The notes under the pieces: model-generated
Told to the model about the DNA's origin: nothing
The model's database searches: none
The model's input: the letters and a program-made list of their open reading frames with translations, nothing else
Position numbers and translations under genes: made by a program
Part shown: positions 33,401-45,706 of the stretch, in pieces
Numbering within the stretch: the first letter of the stretch is position 1
How the letters are laid out: every line of letters begins with the position of its first letter
DNA from: Penelope pileata
Taxonomy: Eukaryota > Chordata > Aves > Galliformes > Cracidae
Direction: 5' to 3'
Assembly (NCBI GenBank): GCA_013396635.1
Contig: WBMW01005481.1
Coordinates: 124,001-188,000, forward strand
Length of the DNA: 64,000 nt

Positions 33401-36400
33401 CCAATGTTAGCACTAGATGAGTGTATTGTCATCTTTATTCTTTAACACCAAAGTGAATAAGATTCAAGTATTGTTTCAGTATAGGAACTAGAATATTCCA
33501 TTTAAGGAATAGTTCCTTAAATGGAACTGGCGGCTTATGGATTTAGAACAAATCAGAGATTTTCCACATAACATCTTGATTAAACTGAATTTCCATGTTT
33601 CTTGATATCATATGTACTAGAGATTTGTATGTGGTTGAAAAAAAACTGAACAAATTCATGAAGTAAAGGCAGTTGATAAATGCCAAAATACCACTTGTGA
33701 TGTCAGAAGTCCTCGCCGTAATACGGATGTTCTTTGTCAAACAAGAGAACTGCCCCACAAGGATGGATTGGTGGGACCAATCATTCAGTTCTATTGGGAG
33801 GTGAGATTATATTTACACTTGAAGCCAGGCGTATAAATAGAATGTTAAGATGTTTGCTTGCAATATTCCTTGCTTTATTCTTGTGTCCTAGGCATCTACT
33901 TTTACCTACTGACAAAAATAATACAATTTTCCAAGGAAATCATTATAGAATGATCTCTATGATCTGAAGATAAGCCAGAATATTTTGCCTTGTCCAAGAC
34001 TGACACTGGGTTGTGTGGATCCTTGATCACACCCAGTATAGTTCTGGTTGTTTCTCTAGAGTCAGAGCAAGTTGCTGTTTCTCACAGATTTCTCAGGACT
34101 TGTACAGCAAAAATAAGGAAGTTTTGTCTTTATTGCAGCGTTATTGCAGATGACAATAGAGGATCACAGTGCTAAATGCTGTAATGAGTGTGAGATTGAA
34201 GATTTTTAAATCTAAATGGATTATCTTGTGAAGATCAGGAGAAGGTGCTGTGTGTGCTCTAATCAAAAGAGCACATACAAAAGAGTATGTACCTTATTCA
34301 ACAGATGATCTCAATGCAGTGCTGTAAGCAAAACATGAGTCATGAGGAAGAAATTAATGCCTCCTCACTTAAGATTTAAGAAAAAAAAAAAGGTGATGAG
34401 CCTTGCTCAGGCTTGCTTGCTTTTTTTTTTTTGGGTTGTTTTGGTTTTTTGAATGCTCCATTTCAAAGATTTCTGATAGATATCAATGATAATATTTAGG
34501 TTCATGTGCTTTCAGTTATGAATATTTCTGTGTGTGTCTTTAAGTTTGTTTTGCAAATCATACTAGTTTGAAATATATTTTTGGATATAGTTACTGTACT
34601 GCTAGTCATAAGAAGTGTTGCTTTAAAGACTACAAGGACACCTTTTACGTCAAAAATACTGCTTTAAAAAGTTACCCTGAAAGGGAAAAAGGGTTGATTC
34701 TTGTAATACGTAGCTTTTTACTGTAGTGCTATTGCTCACTGTCTTTTTTTGAGACTTAATACAACAAATCTTTGGATGAAGTTTGGTATGGGTCTGAAAC
34801 AGTTGAGCTTAGGACTTCTCTTACTCCTGTAGCAAGGATATGTATTTTTTTTTTTTTTAATTGGACTTAGTGAATATTTATAATAGGTAGAATGAACACA
34901 AAATGGCAACCTTCAAATATCTGCAGTTCACACTTGTAGTTTTGGTCACAGAAAAGAAGTGCTCTGTTGTACACTGGATACTCTCTGAATCACTTGACTG
35001 TTAGGATTTTTAAAAAACATCTGGCAGTATCTTTAAGCCTGTGGTTAAAATGACAATAAAAAAAAAGTTGAGAGAATTGAAAAATAATAATTGGAAAATA
35101 ACACTCGCAAAGGGCTAATAAGCTATTTCTTAGCTCTAATTTGAGACTATATGAGGAACAAAAATGGCAATGTGTCGGTATGTGGCAGACAAAGTTCAGC
35201 AGCTGAAAGCTGAAATGAGATAAATTTGGAGAAGTGAGGCTAATTAACTGCAATAGTGGGAGATTCCAAAGAACTGATGTGTTTTGTCTGTGGATCCGTA
35301 GGATACAGACTGAGTGTCTGCTTACAGATGTTAAACAGTTCGTTTTGGAAAAGCAATAGCTTATGTCTACGCAGGCAATTGATTGGGAGCAGTTGCATAG
35401 CTTTAATGTATTCATGATTTCTATGGAGCGTGTTGGCTTTGTTCAGAGCAATGAACTCGTCCATGTTGAAAGGGAAATATTCCATTTCAATTGCAGTACA
35501 ACGCTTATTAAAACCATTAGGGTGCGAAGCAATGTGTGAACAGCATCGTAATCCTTCAGTATGTATCTTATGTATATGTGCCAATAAAAAGCTTGTGAAC
35601 TTAGCACGAGTAGCCGTGGTACCATGAAGTGGCCAACGCTATTAACAGGGCCCTATGCACCTGCATGCATAGTCTGCTGCCAGTTGTCCCCTTTCACCCC
35701 CCTGTTCTTTCCTGTCTATACTTCCAATCAGTAAGTCCTTTCTTTGCTTAAGTTCATCAAACTCTTGCAGTATGCCTTCTCTTTTCTAATTCCTTTAAGT
35801 CCCCATTCAGTTACTTCTTCCCCATGTTGGTGGCTAGCCCTCCTGTGCCTCAAAACAACTTTCTTTGCAGCAGCTCAACAAAGCAGAAAAATACCTACAA
35901 TCTGGATGGTGTTGCTGACAAAATATCAGCATCTAGTCTTTGCATGAAGCTTTTTATCATCTGTCAGTCAGGCAACGCATTGCAGCTCTGCTCTGCGCAC
36001 AAGGTAAACGTGAAGAGAGCATGGGCAATGCCATTATTTGGATTCAGGGAATGTGGCCTAACCCTAACCGCTGTTTCTGTACAGCATCTTGCATCACGTA
36101 TTCTTGAAACCTGGAGTGGGGAAGTGAATCAGACAGCACTCACCATGCTGTCACACTGAAATAGCCTGCATAGCAGGAGCAGATTTTGTGGAGGACAGAT
36201 CCTATATGGGCAAGGGTGGTTGGGGAGCTAGAACAATGCATGCATAGCGAATAGAAAACCGTTTACTATTGCAGACCTAGTTACTGTCCTTGTTATGCAA
36301 GTGTTCTAGTATGATGCCAGGCCTTAATTTCCAGGTCTATACTGATGGATGAAAAAAGCCTCTTGAGTTGAAGTCTTGAGAGGTCATCTGTATGCGTGGT

Positions 36401-39400
36401 GCATCCTGTGGATCTGAGAAGCTCCTGACTCCCTTCCTGTTTACCTGTCAAGATTTCCCTTGGGTAGAAGCCGGGTCATGCAGATCATGGTGTGTGTCCA
36501 GCTCTTAATTTTGTGGAATGGAGCCTTAGGATTCAACTGTTATGAGAACCTGAGAATAAGGACAGTGAAGTACAATGCCCCTCAAAGGGCTATATCGTCC
36601 AAAAAGTTACAGTGGCATTTCAGAAAAATTAAAGGATCTCCAATTTTCTCTTCCAAGGAAGAAATCTATTACTTTTCCTAGAACTAATTATAACTTTCGT
36701 TATATATCTTTCATCATGGTAATACCGAACTATGTTAGTAGAAATATTGTTTACACTGAAGTAGAATTAATTTTTGTGCTATTTAAGAAATCTCAAATTA
36801 CTGTATGGATAGAAATAATGATATGCTTATCTAATAGTACAAATAATATCCCTTATTTTTCAAGGTATGTCTCCATTTTCTTTTCTGGCACTTAGCAAGT
36901 TGGTGCGTAGTTACTAGTCATCTAATCTTTCTTGTAAGTATGTTGAGTATATAGTTGAAAGGGTTATGATAAATTGTAGTGTAAGATGTATGGCATCTAA
37001 TGATTACTAATGGAAGTATACTGCTCTGTGCAATAAGTAGGAGATGTGTTTGTTAACGGGACTACATTCTGCTTGTAATGTTAGCAGATTGTAACCAGCT
37101 GATCAAACAACATTTTTAACTTACCTAGGTAAACATGGAAAGAATATTCACACAGAAACCTTAGTTTCTCTGTAGAGCAGTCACATCTTTCTTAATCCAC
37201 GTGATACAGGAGGTTAGGCCCTTTAGGTAAACACAGCCCATGAGGGACTGAGAAAAGAAAGCTGGCAATCTAACAGCTCTAGAGGCAGGGACGACATATA
37301 TCTGTAGTTCTATTTTTAAATGTGTAAGCCTTGGTAAAGCATGCTTTGACAACCTGCTCGTCTCGTAATGTGCGCTTATATCTTGGTGTATCCACTTGGT
37401 CTCTTTGAGATGATGTACTACTGGTTTTCTGTCTATTTAAATTTTTGAGCGTAAAGGCAAAGTTTTATACCTAGAGTGTGAAGTGACTTTGCTCAGAAGC
37501 ATGTTGCTGGTATTTACACATACTGAGTCCAAATGAAACTCAGTATTTTTGCAGGTGAAAGACATGGAGTAAGGCATGAACACCAAACCATACAACTGAC
37601 CTGCAAAGCCTGAATCTTGCCAGAGGTGCAAACGGAAGAGTGAAAATAGTGAATTTCAATCCTTGACTTTTTGATTTATCATATGCTTTATTGCAACAAG
37701 ACCTAAGGATGCAGAACACTATAATCTCTATTTCTCTGAAAACTTGGAATAGGTGGTTAAGCCATCCTGCTGAATGACACAAGGTAATGGCAAATAGGGT
37801 GCATCAGGCCTAGAGTTTTTTTTTTTAAGCGTTTATTTCTAGAGGACAATAGAAAGTTCTTGCATCAGGGCCTCATGCTCTCAATCTGAGGGATCAGCAT
37901 TCATGCCTCTTATTGGCAACAGTGCTCCACAAGGTAACAGGTGGAAAAATTCCATATTTTCAGTCAATTAAGACAAGCTGATAGGTGCCTGTCTGCAGCT
38001 AAGATTGGAAGAGAAGCAATCTCTCTTTCCCTTTGGTAGAATCATAGGATGGCTTGAGTCAGAACAGACCTCAAGGATCATCAATTTCCAACCCCTCTGC
38101 TGCAGGCAGGTTGGCAACCACTAGATCAGCTACTAGATCAGGTTGCTTGTGGCCCCGTCCAACCTGGCCTTTCCCTTTGGTTGTTAATACAAAGTCCATG
38201 GTGCCATCACTAAGATGATTTGAATATAACTTTCTCAGCACGTTGTTCAGATACTGTATGGAAAGATATTATCTGATTTTAGGTGTTTCCTTTCCCTTCA
38301 AAGCAGCATGCTGCAAGGTGTAAATGGATAGCTAGTCAGAGTTCTTACTAGACTTCATAGGAGTCTAGGACTGCTAAGGAGTCAAAGCAGCAATAATATA
38401 CATCTCACTTTGCAAATATTTTGAACAATCATAAGGAACACTTGTATCAAACTGTTGTATTTCAGGTTTACAGCTTTATTTGTGCTTACAAATGAAACTT
38501 TTTAGAAATATTCCTGAGAAAGCTGTTTCTACTACTAACAGCTTCTATTCCTCAGTAGCTTCAGTGATACCAGTCTTTTAATGACAGTTGTTACTGAATT
38601 AAAATGTTGATGGATCTTTTACTGAGTGGCATATGCATAAAACAAGCAGACACAAATGGTCTTTGATCTTGCAATATGGATTCCAGCAGCTGTGTGGAAT
38701 ATCTGAAGGCAAGTGTTTTGCCCACGTGGAGGCCTGTGAGGATTGCAGGGATTAATTTATCAGATCAGATATGTTGACAGGACCCACGCCCTAACAACTT
38801 AAAATGAAAAATATTTTGTTTTTTCTGCAATTACATGCCTTGACTAGTGTACGATGTTGGTGTGGTTTGGTTTCTTTTTCTTATGACAAGTATGTCAGGC
38901 TGATGCAGAAAACCCTACTGGCTGCATGTGAGAGCCCTCGTTTTCACCAATTCTCCCTTTCATTGTTTCATTGTTCTAGTTTGCGGCTTTGTTTAGGGTT
39001 TGAGACTTCATGAGAGTCTACTTATGCGTTGCTCTTCAGTTAGTTTCTATCTAGATGATTAAACTCCCAAACTACTTAAAGCTGTTCAACATAACCTTGT
39101 GATTAGATTAATATATTGTTTACTGTATACCACCATCTTCTCCCTTTTGCCAATGTTGCCAAACACATATTCCAAGGAAGTAAAATATGAAAAGAAACAA
39201 CTTTCCCAATTAAGTGTCAACCTAAGCATGCTTTTTCCTGTTTTATTGACTTGTATACAGTGGAATGACTGAAGCGACAGGTGACTCTGAAATCAGTTTT
39301 CTTTGTTCTGTGGATCACTGAATATGATCCCTATTCAGGTTCATCTCATGTTTGCCAGGTAGACTCAGCTGTAGAATTATCAAATCTGCAGAGAGTTTTA

Positions 39401-42400
39401 CTTGTTTTGTCTGCCTTCCTCAGCTCTTTTTTTCAATTTTTCAAATTCACTTAAGTTTTAGCATTCATTCTCTGTTGTGGCTATCTTAATACATTTCTGG
39501 TTTAGATCACAGGTAAATCCATTACAACCTGTGACTGAATTTGAGACAGTATGGCAGAAATTTTTTCCCTAATCTTGAAGTACAAGGTTTTTTTCCTTGC
39601 ATCTTATTTGTTAAGTAATTGCAAGCTCAGTATTTGTAATGCTCAGCAAGACTAAGTTTAGCAAGTCTCTTAGCTTAATGTCTGGGAGCATAATTATGTT
39701 GTCTTTGCTAGTCTTGCGTCAGGGTCCACTGTTTTTTTGTTTCTCTTATTGATTACACAACAGTCTTCCGTGGAAACTTCAGCATATTGTCATTTAAAAA
39801 AAAGGCTAAGGTGTGTCATTTTACCAGGAATGAGGAGGAGTGATTCTGTGTTGTTTAAAATCTTGGCGTTTGATTTTCCACACCAAAGTTAGAGGATATA
39901 CACAGTACGTATATATGTAGGTCACCCTGAAAGTAATGCCTCCTATTTATTTTAATGGAAACTACAACAGATACAAAGAGAACAATAACACTATTTGATA
40001 GAGCAAATTCTCAACTACAAAACACTATTTTTCAACACAGTGTCCATCATTTGCTATGTGTTTTTGCCAGCAATGAACAGAAGCCTGTATGCCATTCTTG
40101 TAAAAATCTGTACCAGCAGAGGTGACCCACTGTCACCGCTGCTGAAATGCACCACCCATCACCTCACTGTGCTCACATCCACTGTTTGGTCTCCATAAAC
40201 ATTCAGCAAGTGTTGATGAATGTCAGTGGGTGCCGTTTTTCCACATGGAGGAATTCAGTTCCACGCCTTTGCTCCATCCGCACTTCCATGTCAGACACCA
40301 TTTGGTCAGACTGCCCCTCTGCTGCCATCTGTTGCACGGCAACAAAATGGAATGGGATATTGGTGGGAAGGTTCAACCTCTGCTGCCATACCACCAACAT
40401 CCACCTCTGATGTCATGGGCCAGCACACACATGTGCATCCTTTGGGCTGCATGTGGCCCAGCACAGCTCATAATGCAACCTGCCCCCTGCCACTGCAACG
40501 TCCTGGTGGTGACTCTCCCCTGCTGAGTGGCCCAGGCTGGCCCCAGGCACACACCCTTCACTCAGCAACTAGCACTGTCTGAGCTGAAGCCAGGACATGG
40601 GGAGGGTGCAGTGCTGACTCAAGTTATGTAAATAATTTTATACATTTTGATACATTGGCTAACACAGTCCTGTGAACAGTGAAAAACATGCAGCCTTGCT
40701 TTCCATTTTTATTAAGGAATTTGAGAATAGTTTTCAAGATTGCCCAAAAAATCATCCATTTTTCATATGTTTGTGACACTACCTGCAAATTTTTGAATTG
40801 AATCTGTAGAGTTGCAATCAGATATTCAACTCAAAGAAAAATTTGATCACGTCTATTCACTAGACTTTTATAAGACCTGTCTTACCAGAGAAACACATCC
40901 CTTGGCATCACAATCACACCTTATTCATGTTATCACTTTTTGGCAGTATGTACATTTGTGAACAACTATTTTCAAGGATGCAGCACAGGAAGAGTAACAT
41001 TTTATGAAAAAATCTCTGATGATGTCCTTGAGAACTCACGAAGAACTGCAGCCACTTCCATCGAACCAGACTGATGCATTAGTTTCACAAAAATAATGTC
41101 AAATATCCCACTAGTTTTGTTTTTCTTGCTCTTTTTTATATTTTATGTTTTAATAAAAATTAAGTTTTGTTAGTTATATATGTTAACTATATTATATATT
41201 TTATGTGTGGCCTGAGACAATTCTTCACCCCAGGCAAGCCAGAAGATTGGACGCTCATGGGCCAACATAATAAAACAGGACACATTACTTTTGGAGCAGC
41301 CCTTGTATACGTATGCACACATACACATAAATATATATGCATGTATTTGTCTAGCAGTGTGAGAATAAAACTTGATACTTAAAATAGTATTCCTGTCAAG
41401 AGACATATTGATTACTGGGGGCCTTACTGACCCAAGAGCTCATTGTAAGAGCGGGATTGTCCAGAATGTCACTAGAATCGCTGATAGTGCTTACGTTTCT
41501 ACTGCTTTGAAATAATGTGCCTAACATGACATCTGTTATTGTAGTTTGTTTTCTGATTGAGTATTTTGACTCAGTGTATTATAGACTAATATTTTGAATA
41601 TTTCTCTTCAGGTTTTATGGGGTGGCTGATCGGCATGGCAATCAATATTCATTCTGATAATATTCTTAGAAACCTGAGAAAACCAGGGGAAACTGGTTAC
41701 AAGATACCAAGGGGTGAGTAAAGTGCTATAAAAATCTAAATAGCACAAGAAGCATCTTTCATGAAGGGTGGCTGAGAGAACTGGGACTGTTCAGCCTGGA
41801 CACTAGAAGAATTTGGGGATCTTATCAATGTATATAAATACCTCATGAGAGGCAGTGAAGATAAAGAAGCCAAGTTCTTCTCAGTGGTGCCCAGTGACAG
41901 GCCAAAAGGCAATGGACAAAGATTAAAACACATGAAATTCTCTGTGAACGCATAATTTCACTTATTTATAACTGTGGGGGTGATCAAAGACTAGAATGGA
42001 TTGCCTGGATAGCCTATGGAGTTTACATCTTTGGAGGTGCTGAAAACCTGACTGGACGCTGTTCTGGGCTCTAGCTGACCCTGCTTGAACAGGATAGGAT
42101 TCTCTAGATGATCTCAAGAAGTCTCTTCCAACCTAACTAGATACACTGATCTGTAAAGGTGACCTTCTAAAGCTTGGTATTATTTTATTGAAAGTGATTT
42201 CTTAGTTCTCATCTTTTTTTTTTTTCCCACCAACAAGATAGCTTTGTATCTTTACATGGGCAGTTGGATTTACATCTGTTAAGAATGAATACAACCATAC
42301 TGTGAGATGTTCAGAAGGAAATAAGATGTTCTTTGCATGATCAGGAAGAATTGGGGTTTTCTGATATTATCCAATTTAAGCGTTAGAATTCTGCTTGTGT

Positions 42401-45400
42401 TTTGTCACAAAAGCAAAGTAATAAAAACAAGGTCAAAACATGTCCTTTGTCACAGTTGGCAAATATTTGCTTGTTTGGTCCCATTGGTACAGTGCTTTCT
42501 GTGATGTTATCAGTTTGTACACTAACTTTGGAGTTAGGGTGGAAGTTCATTTTTCATTTAAACTCCCAGCAGGTAAGTGCTGACTGTTTATGCCTAATTG
42601 GCTGTAAAATGTGTTTTAACACAAACTGGTAATTCTTTCTTTTGTGAGGGTCAGGGTTGAAGTACTTGTAGTTAAGATCTTTCTCTAGACCTGATGGGTC
42701 ACAAGAACAAAAGGGCAACACCTCTTAAGCTAGAGGATGAATTAGCAACTTTAATTTAGAATAATATTCAATCATTAACTTAATTTGAGATGCTTCATTT
42801 CTCCAATTCATTGAGGTATTGTATGCTAACCAACCCTAGGAGTATTTCATGTGATAATTTAAAGGGGATTGTTTTTTTTATTTTTGTATGTTTAAGAAAA
42901 AGCATGTTTAGTTCATGGTCAGTGCCAGCTCAATATCACTGTGAAGTAATTATTTACAGAGGTGTGGAATCATTTCTGATACAGTATATCAGCCTCCTCT
43001 CCCCCCCCCAACCCCATAATTTGTAGAGGAAAAATGGAACTGGAGAAGGCCTATTTCTAGAATGAGCTCTGAAGCCATCCTTCATAATACAGCTTGAACT
43101 GGAAAACACTGTTTCCACTGCTTTTAAAAATATAGAGACATTGGTGATACAGGTGGTCTTAGACTTGCATTAGAGTTAGTATTGAAGATCTCCTTGATTA
43201 AGATGCTTTTAAACCTATTCTGCTTTTAGGAGGAATGTTTGAGTATGTCAGCGGAGCCAACTTTTTTGGAGAGATCCTGGAATGGTTTGGATTTGCCCTT
43301 GCCTGCTGCACCATTGCAAGTGTTGCGTTTGCATTGTGTACGCTTTTCATCTTGGGTTCAAGGGCAAAGCAACACCACCAGTAAGTGTCTTATAATTTCT
43401 GTTGTCTCTATGCCACACTTCATTTCCATCTTATAATTTATACCTTATCTCAGAGGGATATTGCAGAACAAGTCTAGTGAAAAGCTCTTACGGCTGTGAA
43501 GAATGAGAGAATAATACTCTGAGTGCTATTAAACACAAGATTTCAGCAGGGTAGTGTTACACACAAGGACACAATGTAAAAGTACAACGAGGTGATCAAC
43601 ATAATGGCTATTCATTAAATGAACATTGTTGATCCTGGGCCTGTAAGGACTGTAGATGTAATTGAGGAAACTACCTTTACTTGATCATATGCTATAGCCC
43701 ACTTTCACAACTAAAACTTGTTTCTATAATATTTTATTCTTGAAAATAACTCTAAAGGCTTCTGCTACAGGCTCAATTTATTATCTGTCAAAATCAAATG
43801 TATATATGAAAATATTAAATCAATTCTATCTATTAGATATTAAAGTCTGTGCTCTGTAAATAAACTGTTGGGCTGATAATGTATTATATTCGCATTTTGG
43901 TTTTCTTGTTAGCAGAAGAATCAGTTTGAGAAGACTTCTTTCTTGATAGAATTCCCTTTAGGGAACAGCACAATGAAAAGGATATGAACACTTTAATTTA
44001 GTTATTTTAGCTTTCTGCTTTGGCTATTTTTCTTGAACTTTGTGTCTCAAGAGGAAATAAATTTAAGGATGTAGACAGGGGGAGAAAAAAGCCATTTCTA
44101 ACAAGATATTGCATCAGCCATGGCTCTCTGCAGTAAAGTCTTGAAAACCTCCAGAAATTGATATTTTCCTGTGCCTTGTTTGCGAGGTGTTCCAGTTCTG
44201 TATTTCCCTCCCAGTGAACAAGATTTCCTTACTATCCAGCCTGAAACTTCAAGGATTGCCTGTGACTTTCTCCTTGTTCTACCATCTGCCACTACTGAGC
44301 AGAGTCATAGGATAGTTCGGGTTGGCAGGGGTGTCTGAAGGTCATCCAATCCAGTTTACCTAGTCTGACCTTCTCCTAACCTCAGTGCTATACCAGGTTG
44401 CCCAGGGATTCATCCAGTTGTGTTCAGCGTGCCTTTGGGGATGGAGATTCCAGCACCTCTGAGGAAAAAAACTCTTGTTCCAGTCCTTTGCCATTCTCAT
44501 AGGGAAGATTTTTTTCCTTATGTCTGGCTGGAATTCTGTGGTACAGCTTTTATCCCCCACTACTTGTCCATTTGCTGTGCACCTCCAAGAGGGATATGGC
44601 TCTATGTTCTCTCTCACATCTCTCTAGATAGTGAATGACTGCAATTAAATGTCCCTCTTAAACTACTTTTCTCCAAATTAAGCAAATCTTGTTCATCCAA
44701 CCTCTCCTCATGTATCATGTTCAGCTACATGGCTGTCTTAATGACCATATGCTGGACTCTTCTGCAGTTTGTGGGCATCTCTCTTGCACCGGGAGCCCAA
44801 ATCTGGATGCAGTAGTTCAGATGCAGTTTCTTGACTGCTGTGTAGTTGAGAATAAGCACTTGCCTTGACTTGGTGGCTCTATACCTGTTAAAGCAGCCCA
44901 GTATGCAGCTAGCTATTGTCACTGCAAGGATCTATCACTGACTCGTGTTCAACGCATCCACCAGAATGTGGACTTTTTTTTTTTTCTAATATTAGAGAAA
45001 CAGAAGAAGAAATATTTGAAAATGGGAGTGTGTTTGTCATGAAGTGATGTAATAGCATTTGTTAGAACTATGCATTCATTCTTCTGAAGTGGTCTGCGTA
45101 TGAAAATAGTGACAGTTGTTGAAGGGAGTTAGTAAGGCTACTGTGATGTTTGATGCATTCAGTTTGATTATCCGAGTCCTGACTGGAATGAAGATTTTTC
45201 TGTGCAGAACAGATGTTGATCCAACGTGTGAAGTACCTCTTCCTTCCATAAGTCATTATAAAACTTGACTTATTTTATTCCCTTGGATATTATTTTTTCC
45301 TCTACTTCTAAAATACAAATAAAATACATTACAATATACTTACTATGACAGTAGGCCATTCCTTCCCTGCTTGCTCTCATCACACCTATTAGTTTGATTT

Positions 45401-45706
45401 CCTGTTGCTGGCAGTGGTAGCTTTGTTTTATTGTAGTTGGTGTTTGGATTTTAGGATGAGCGTGGTAAGTAGCAGTTTTCTCTCCAGAGTAGGTTCTAAA
45501 GACACTTCTCTGGTTTGTATCCAAATATATATGTAGATTAAATTGAATGCATTGTACAATTACTTAATTTCCTGGTGAGTATTGCATCTTCAGAATACTA
45601 TCAAGATTTTTACCTTTTTTCTTTTTTTTTTTTTTCCAGATGGTATCTTGAGAAATTTAAAGACTACCCCAAGAGTAGAAAAATTGTGATTCCATTTGTG
45701 TATTAA
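30125..45706 (+). CDS. SRD5A1: SRD5A1, 3-oxo-5-alpha-steroid 4-dehydrogenase 1, complete 5-exon coding region
   Basis: NADPH-dependent ER-membrane enzyme that reduces the 4,5 double bond of testosterone, progesterone and related 3-oxo-4-ene steroids (family knowledge). Coding exons 30125-30438, 33021-33187, 41612-41713, 43230-43380 and 45640-45706 join in phase with GT-AG junctions to 801 nt, so 266 residues plus TAA; human has 259. Family residues are present: Gln69-Glu70 in WLLQELPAL, Tyr102 in HYVHR (the position of the catalytic Tyr of SRD5A2), HSDNILRNLRKPGETGYKIP in exon 3 and the cofactor-side motif NFFGEILEW at 205-213. Several hydrophobic segments fit the polytopic membrane fold. The start ATG has G at -3 and +4. 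The N terminus diverges from human, as is usual for this gene. It shares its promoter with NSUN2. Confidence 0.97.
30508..30705 (+). mobile_element. CR1 LINE 3' end in SRD5A1 intron 1
   Basis: CACTGGCACAGCTCCCCAGG through GGGCTTGATGATCCTTGTGG, TCCCTTCCAACTTGGG and TTCTGTGATTCT, a plus-strand CR1 tail, immediately after the CpG island. Confidence 0.88.
31311..31850 (-). mobile_element. CR1 LINE fragment (540 bp) in SRD5A1 intron 1
   Basis: From ATCATAGAATCATTAGAATT to GATGCAGCCCAGGATACGGT. On the minus strand it still encodes the CR1 ORF2 C-terminal text, such as RRATKMTQGMEHLPYKHRLR and ELGLFSLKRRLRGDLIAACQ, with frame breaks. Confidence 0.93.
33021..33187 (+). CDS. SRD5A1: SRD5A1 coding exon 2
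   Basis: Begins ALIFPFLIRQGKPTPFFTFL and continues FCVYNGYLQGRSLSNYAEYP to HPCFIAG. CNGYLQ/VYNGYLQ is a strong family match. Acceptor TTATAG, donor GCAG|GTGAGT. Confidence 0.97.
33496..33526. promoter_or_regulatory. Perfect inverted repeat made of two CArG (SRF-type) boxes
   Basis: Two 14-bp arms, TTCCATTTAAGGAA and its exact complement, are separated by TAG. Each arm contains a consensus CC(A/T)6GG box: CCATTTAAGG (33498-33507) and CCTTAAATGG (33515-33524). The binding role is inferred from motif match only. Confidence 0.5.
38037..38175 (-). mobile_element. CR1 LINE 3' end in SRD5A1 intron 2
   Basis: AGAATCATAGGATGGCTTGA, GACCTCAAGGATCATC and CCGTCCAACCTGGCCTT mark a short minus-strand CR1 tail. 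It carries a local duplication of the CTAGATCAG text. Confidence 0.8.
39920..41305 (-). mobile_element. Mariner-type (Galluhop-like) DNA transposon with hAT transposase sequence inside
   Basis: The ends are imperfect inverted repeats sharing AAAGTAATG; each end is flanked by TA (39918-39919 and 41306-41307), as expected of mariner. The left part, read on the minus strand, holds a decayed mariner transposase N-terminal segment (MEVRMEQRRGTEFLHVEK near 40,240-40,290). The middle, read on the plus strand (about 40,930-41,080), encodes a broken hAT dimerisation region: SLFGSMYICEQLFSRMQHRK, then after a stop and frameshift, EKISDDVLENSRRTAATSIE. I recall chicken chimeras of Charlie and Galluhop being described; this looks like one. 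It is inactive and lies in SRD5A1 intron 2. Confidence 0.8.
41612..41713 (+). CDS. SRD5A1: SRD5A1 coding exon 3
   Basis: Codes for GFMGWLIGMAINIHSDNILR and NLRKPGETGYKIPRG. HSD-ILRNLRKPG is diagnostic for 5-alpha-reductases. Acceptor CTTCAG, donor AGGG|GTGAGT. Confidence 0.97.
41750..42155 (+). mobile_element. CR1-like LINE 3' portion in SRD5A1 intron 3
   Basis: GAACTGGGACTGTTCAGCCT, TAAATACCTCATGAGAGGCA and the tail GATGATCTCAAGAAGTCTCT then TCCAACCT are a diverged CR1 in plus orientation, starting only about 40 bp past the exon 3 donor. Confidence 0.85.
43230..43380 (+). CDS. SRD5A1: SRD5A1 coding exon 4
   Basis: Codes for GMFEYVSGANFFGEILEWFG, FALACCTIASVAFALCTLFI and LGSRAKQHH plus a split Gln. 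It includes the NFFGE-EW motif and a membrane helix. Acceptor TTTTAG, donor CACCA|GTAAGT. Confidence 0.97.
44304..44968 (-). mobile_element. CR1-like LINE fragment (665 bp) in SRD5A1 intron 4
   Basis: Starts GTCATAGGATAGTTCGGGTT and runs through CCAATCCAGTTTACC, TTCCAGTCCTTTGCCATTCT and GGGAGCCCAAATCTGGATGC, an old minus-strand CR1. The reading frame is destroyed. Confidence 0.85.
45640..45706 (+). CDS. SRD5A1: SRD5A1 coding exon 5 with stop codon
   Basis: Codes for WYLEKFKDYPKSRKIVIPFV then Y and TAA. WYL-KF--YPK-RK is the conserved C terminus. Acceptor TTCCAG after a long T tract (about 45620-45635). Confidence 0.97.

Larger units (their letters stand above)
33188..41611 (+). other. SRD5A1: SRD5A1 intron 2 (8.4 kb)
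   Basis: Largest intron in the window. Contains a CR1 fragment, the mariner/hAT element, a perfect CArG inverted repeat (33496-33526), and minus-strand ORFs near 35,240-35,584 that I cannot assign. Confidence 0.9.
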
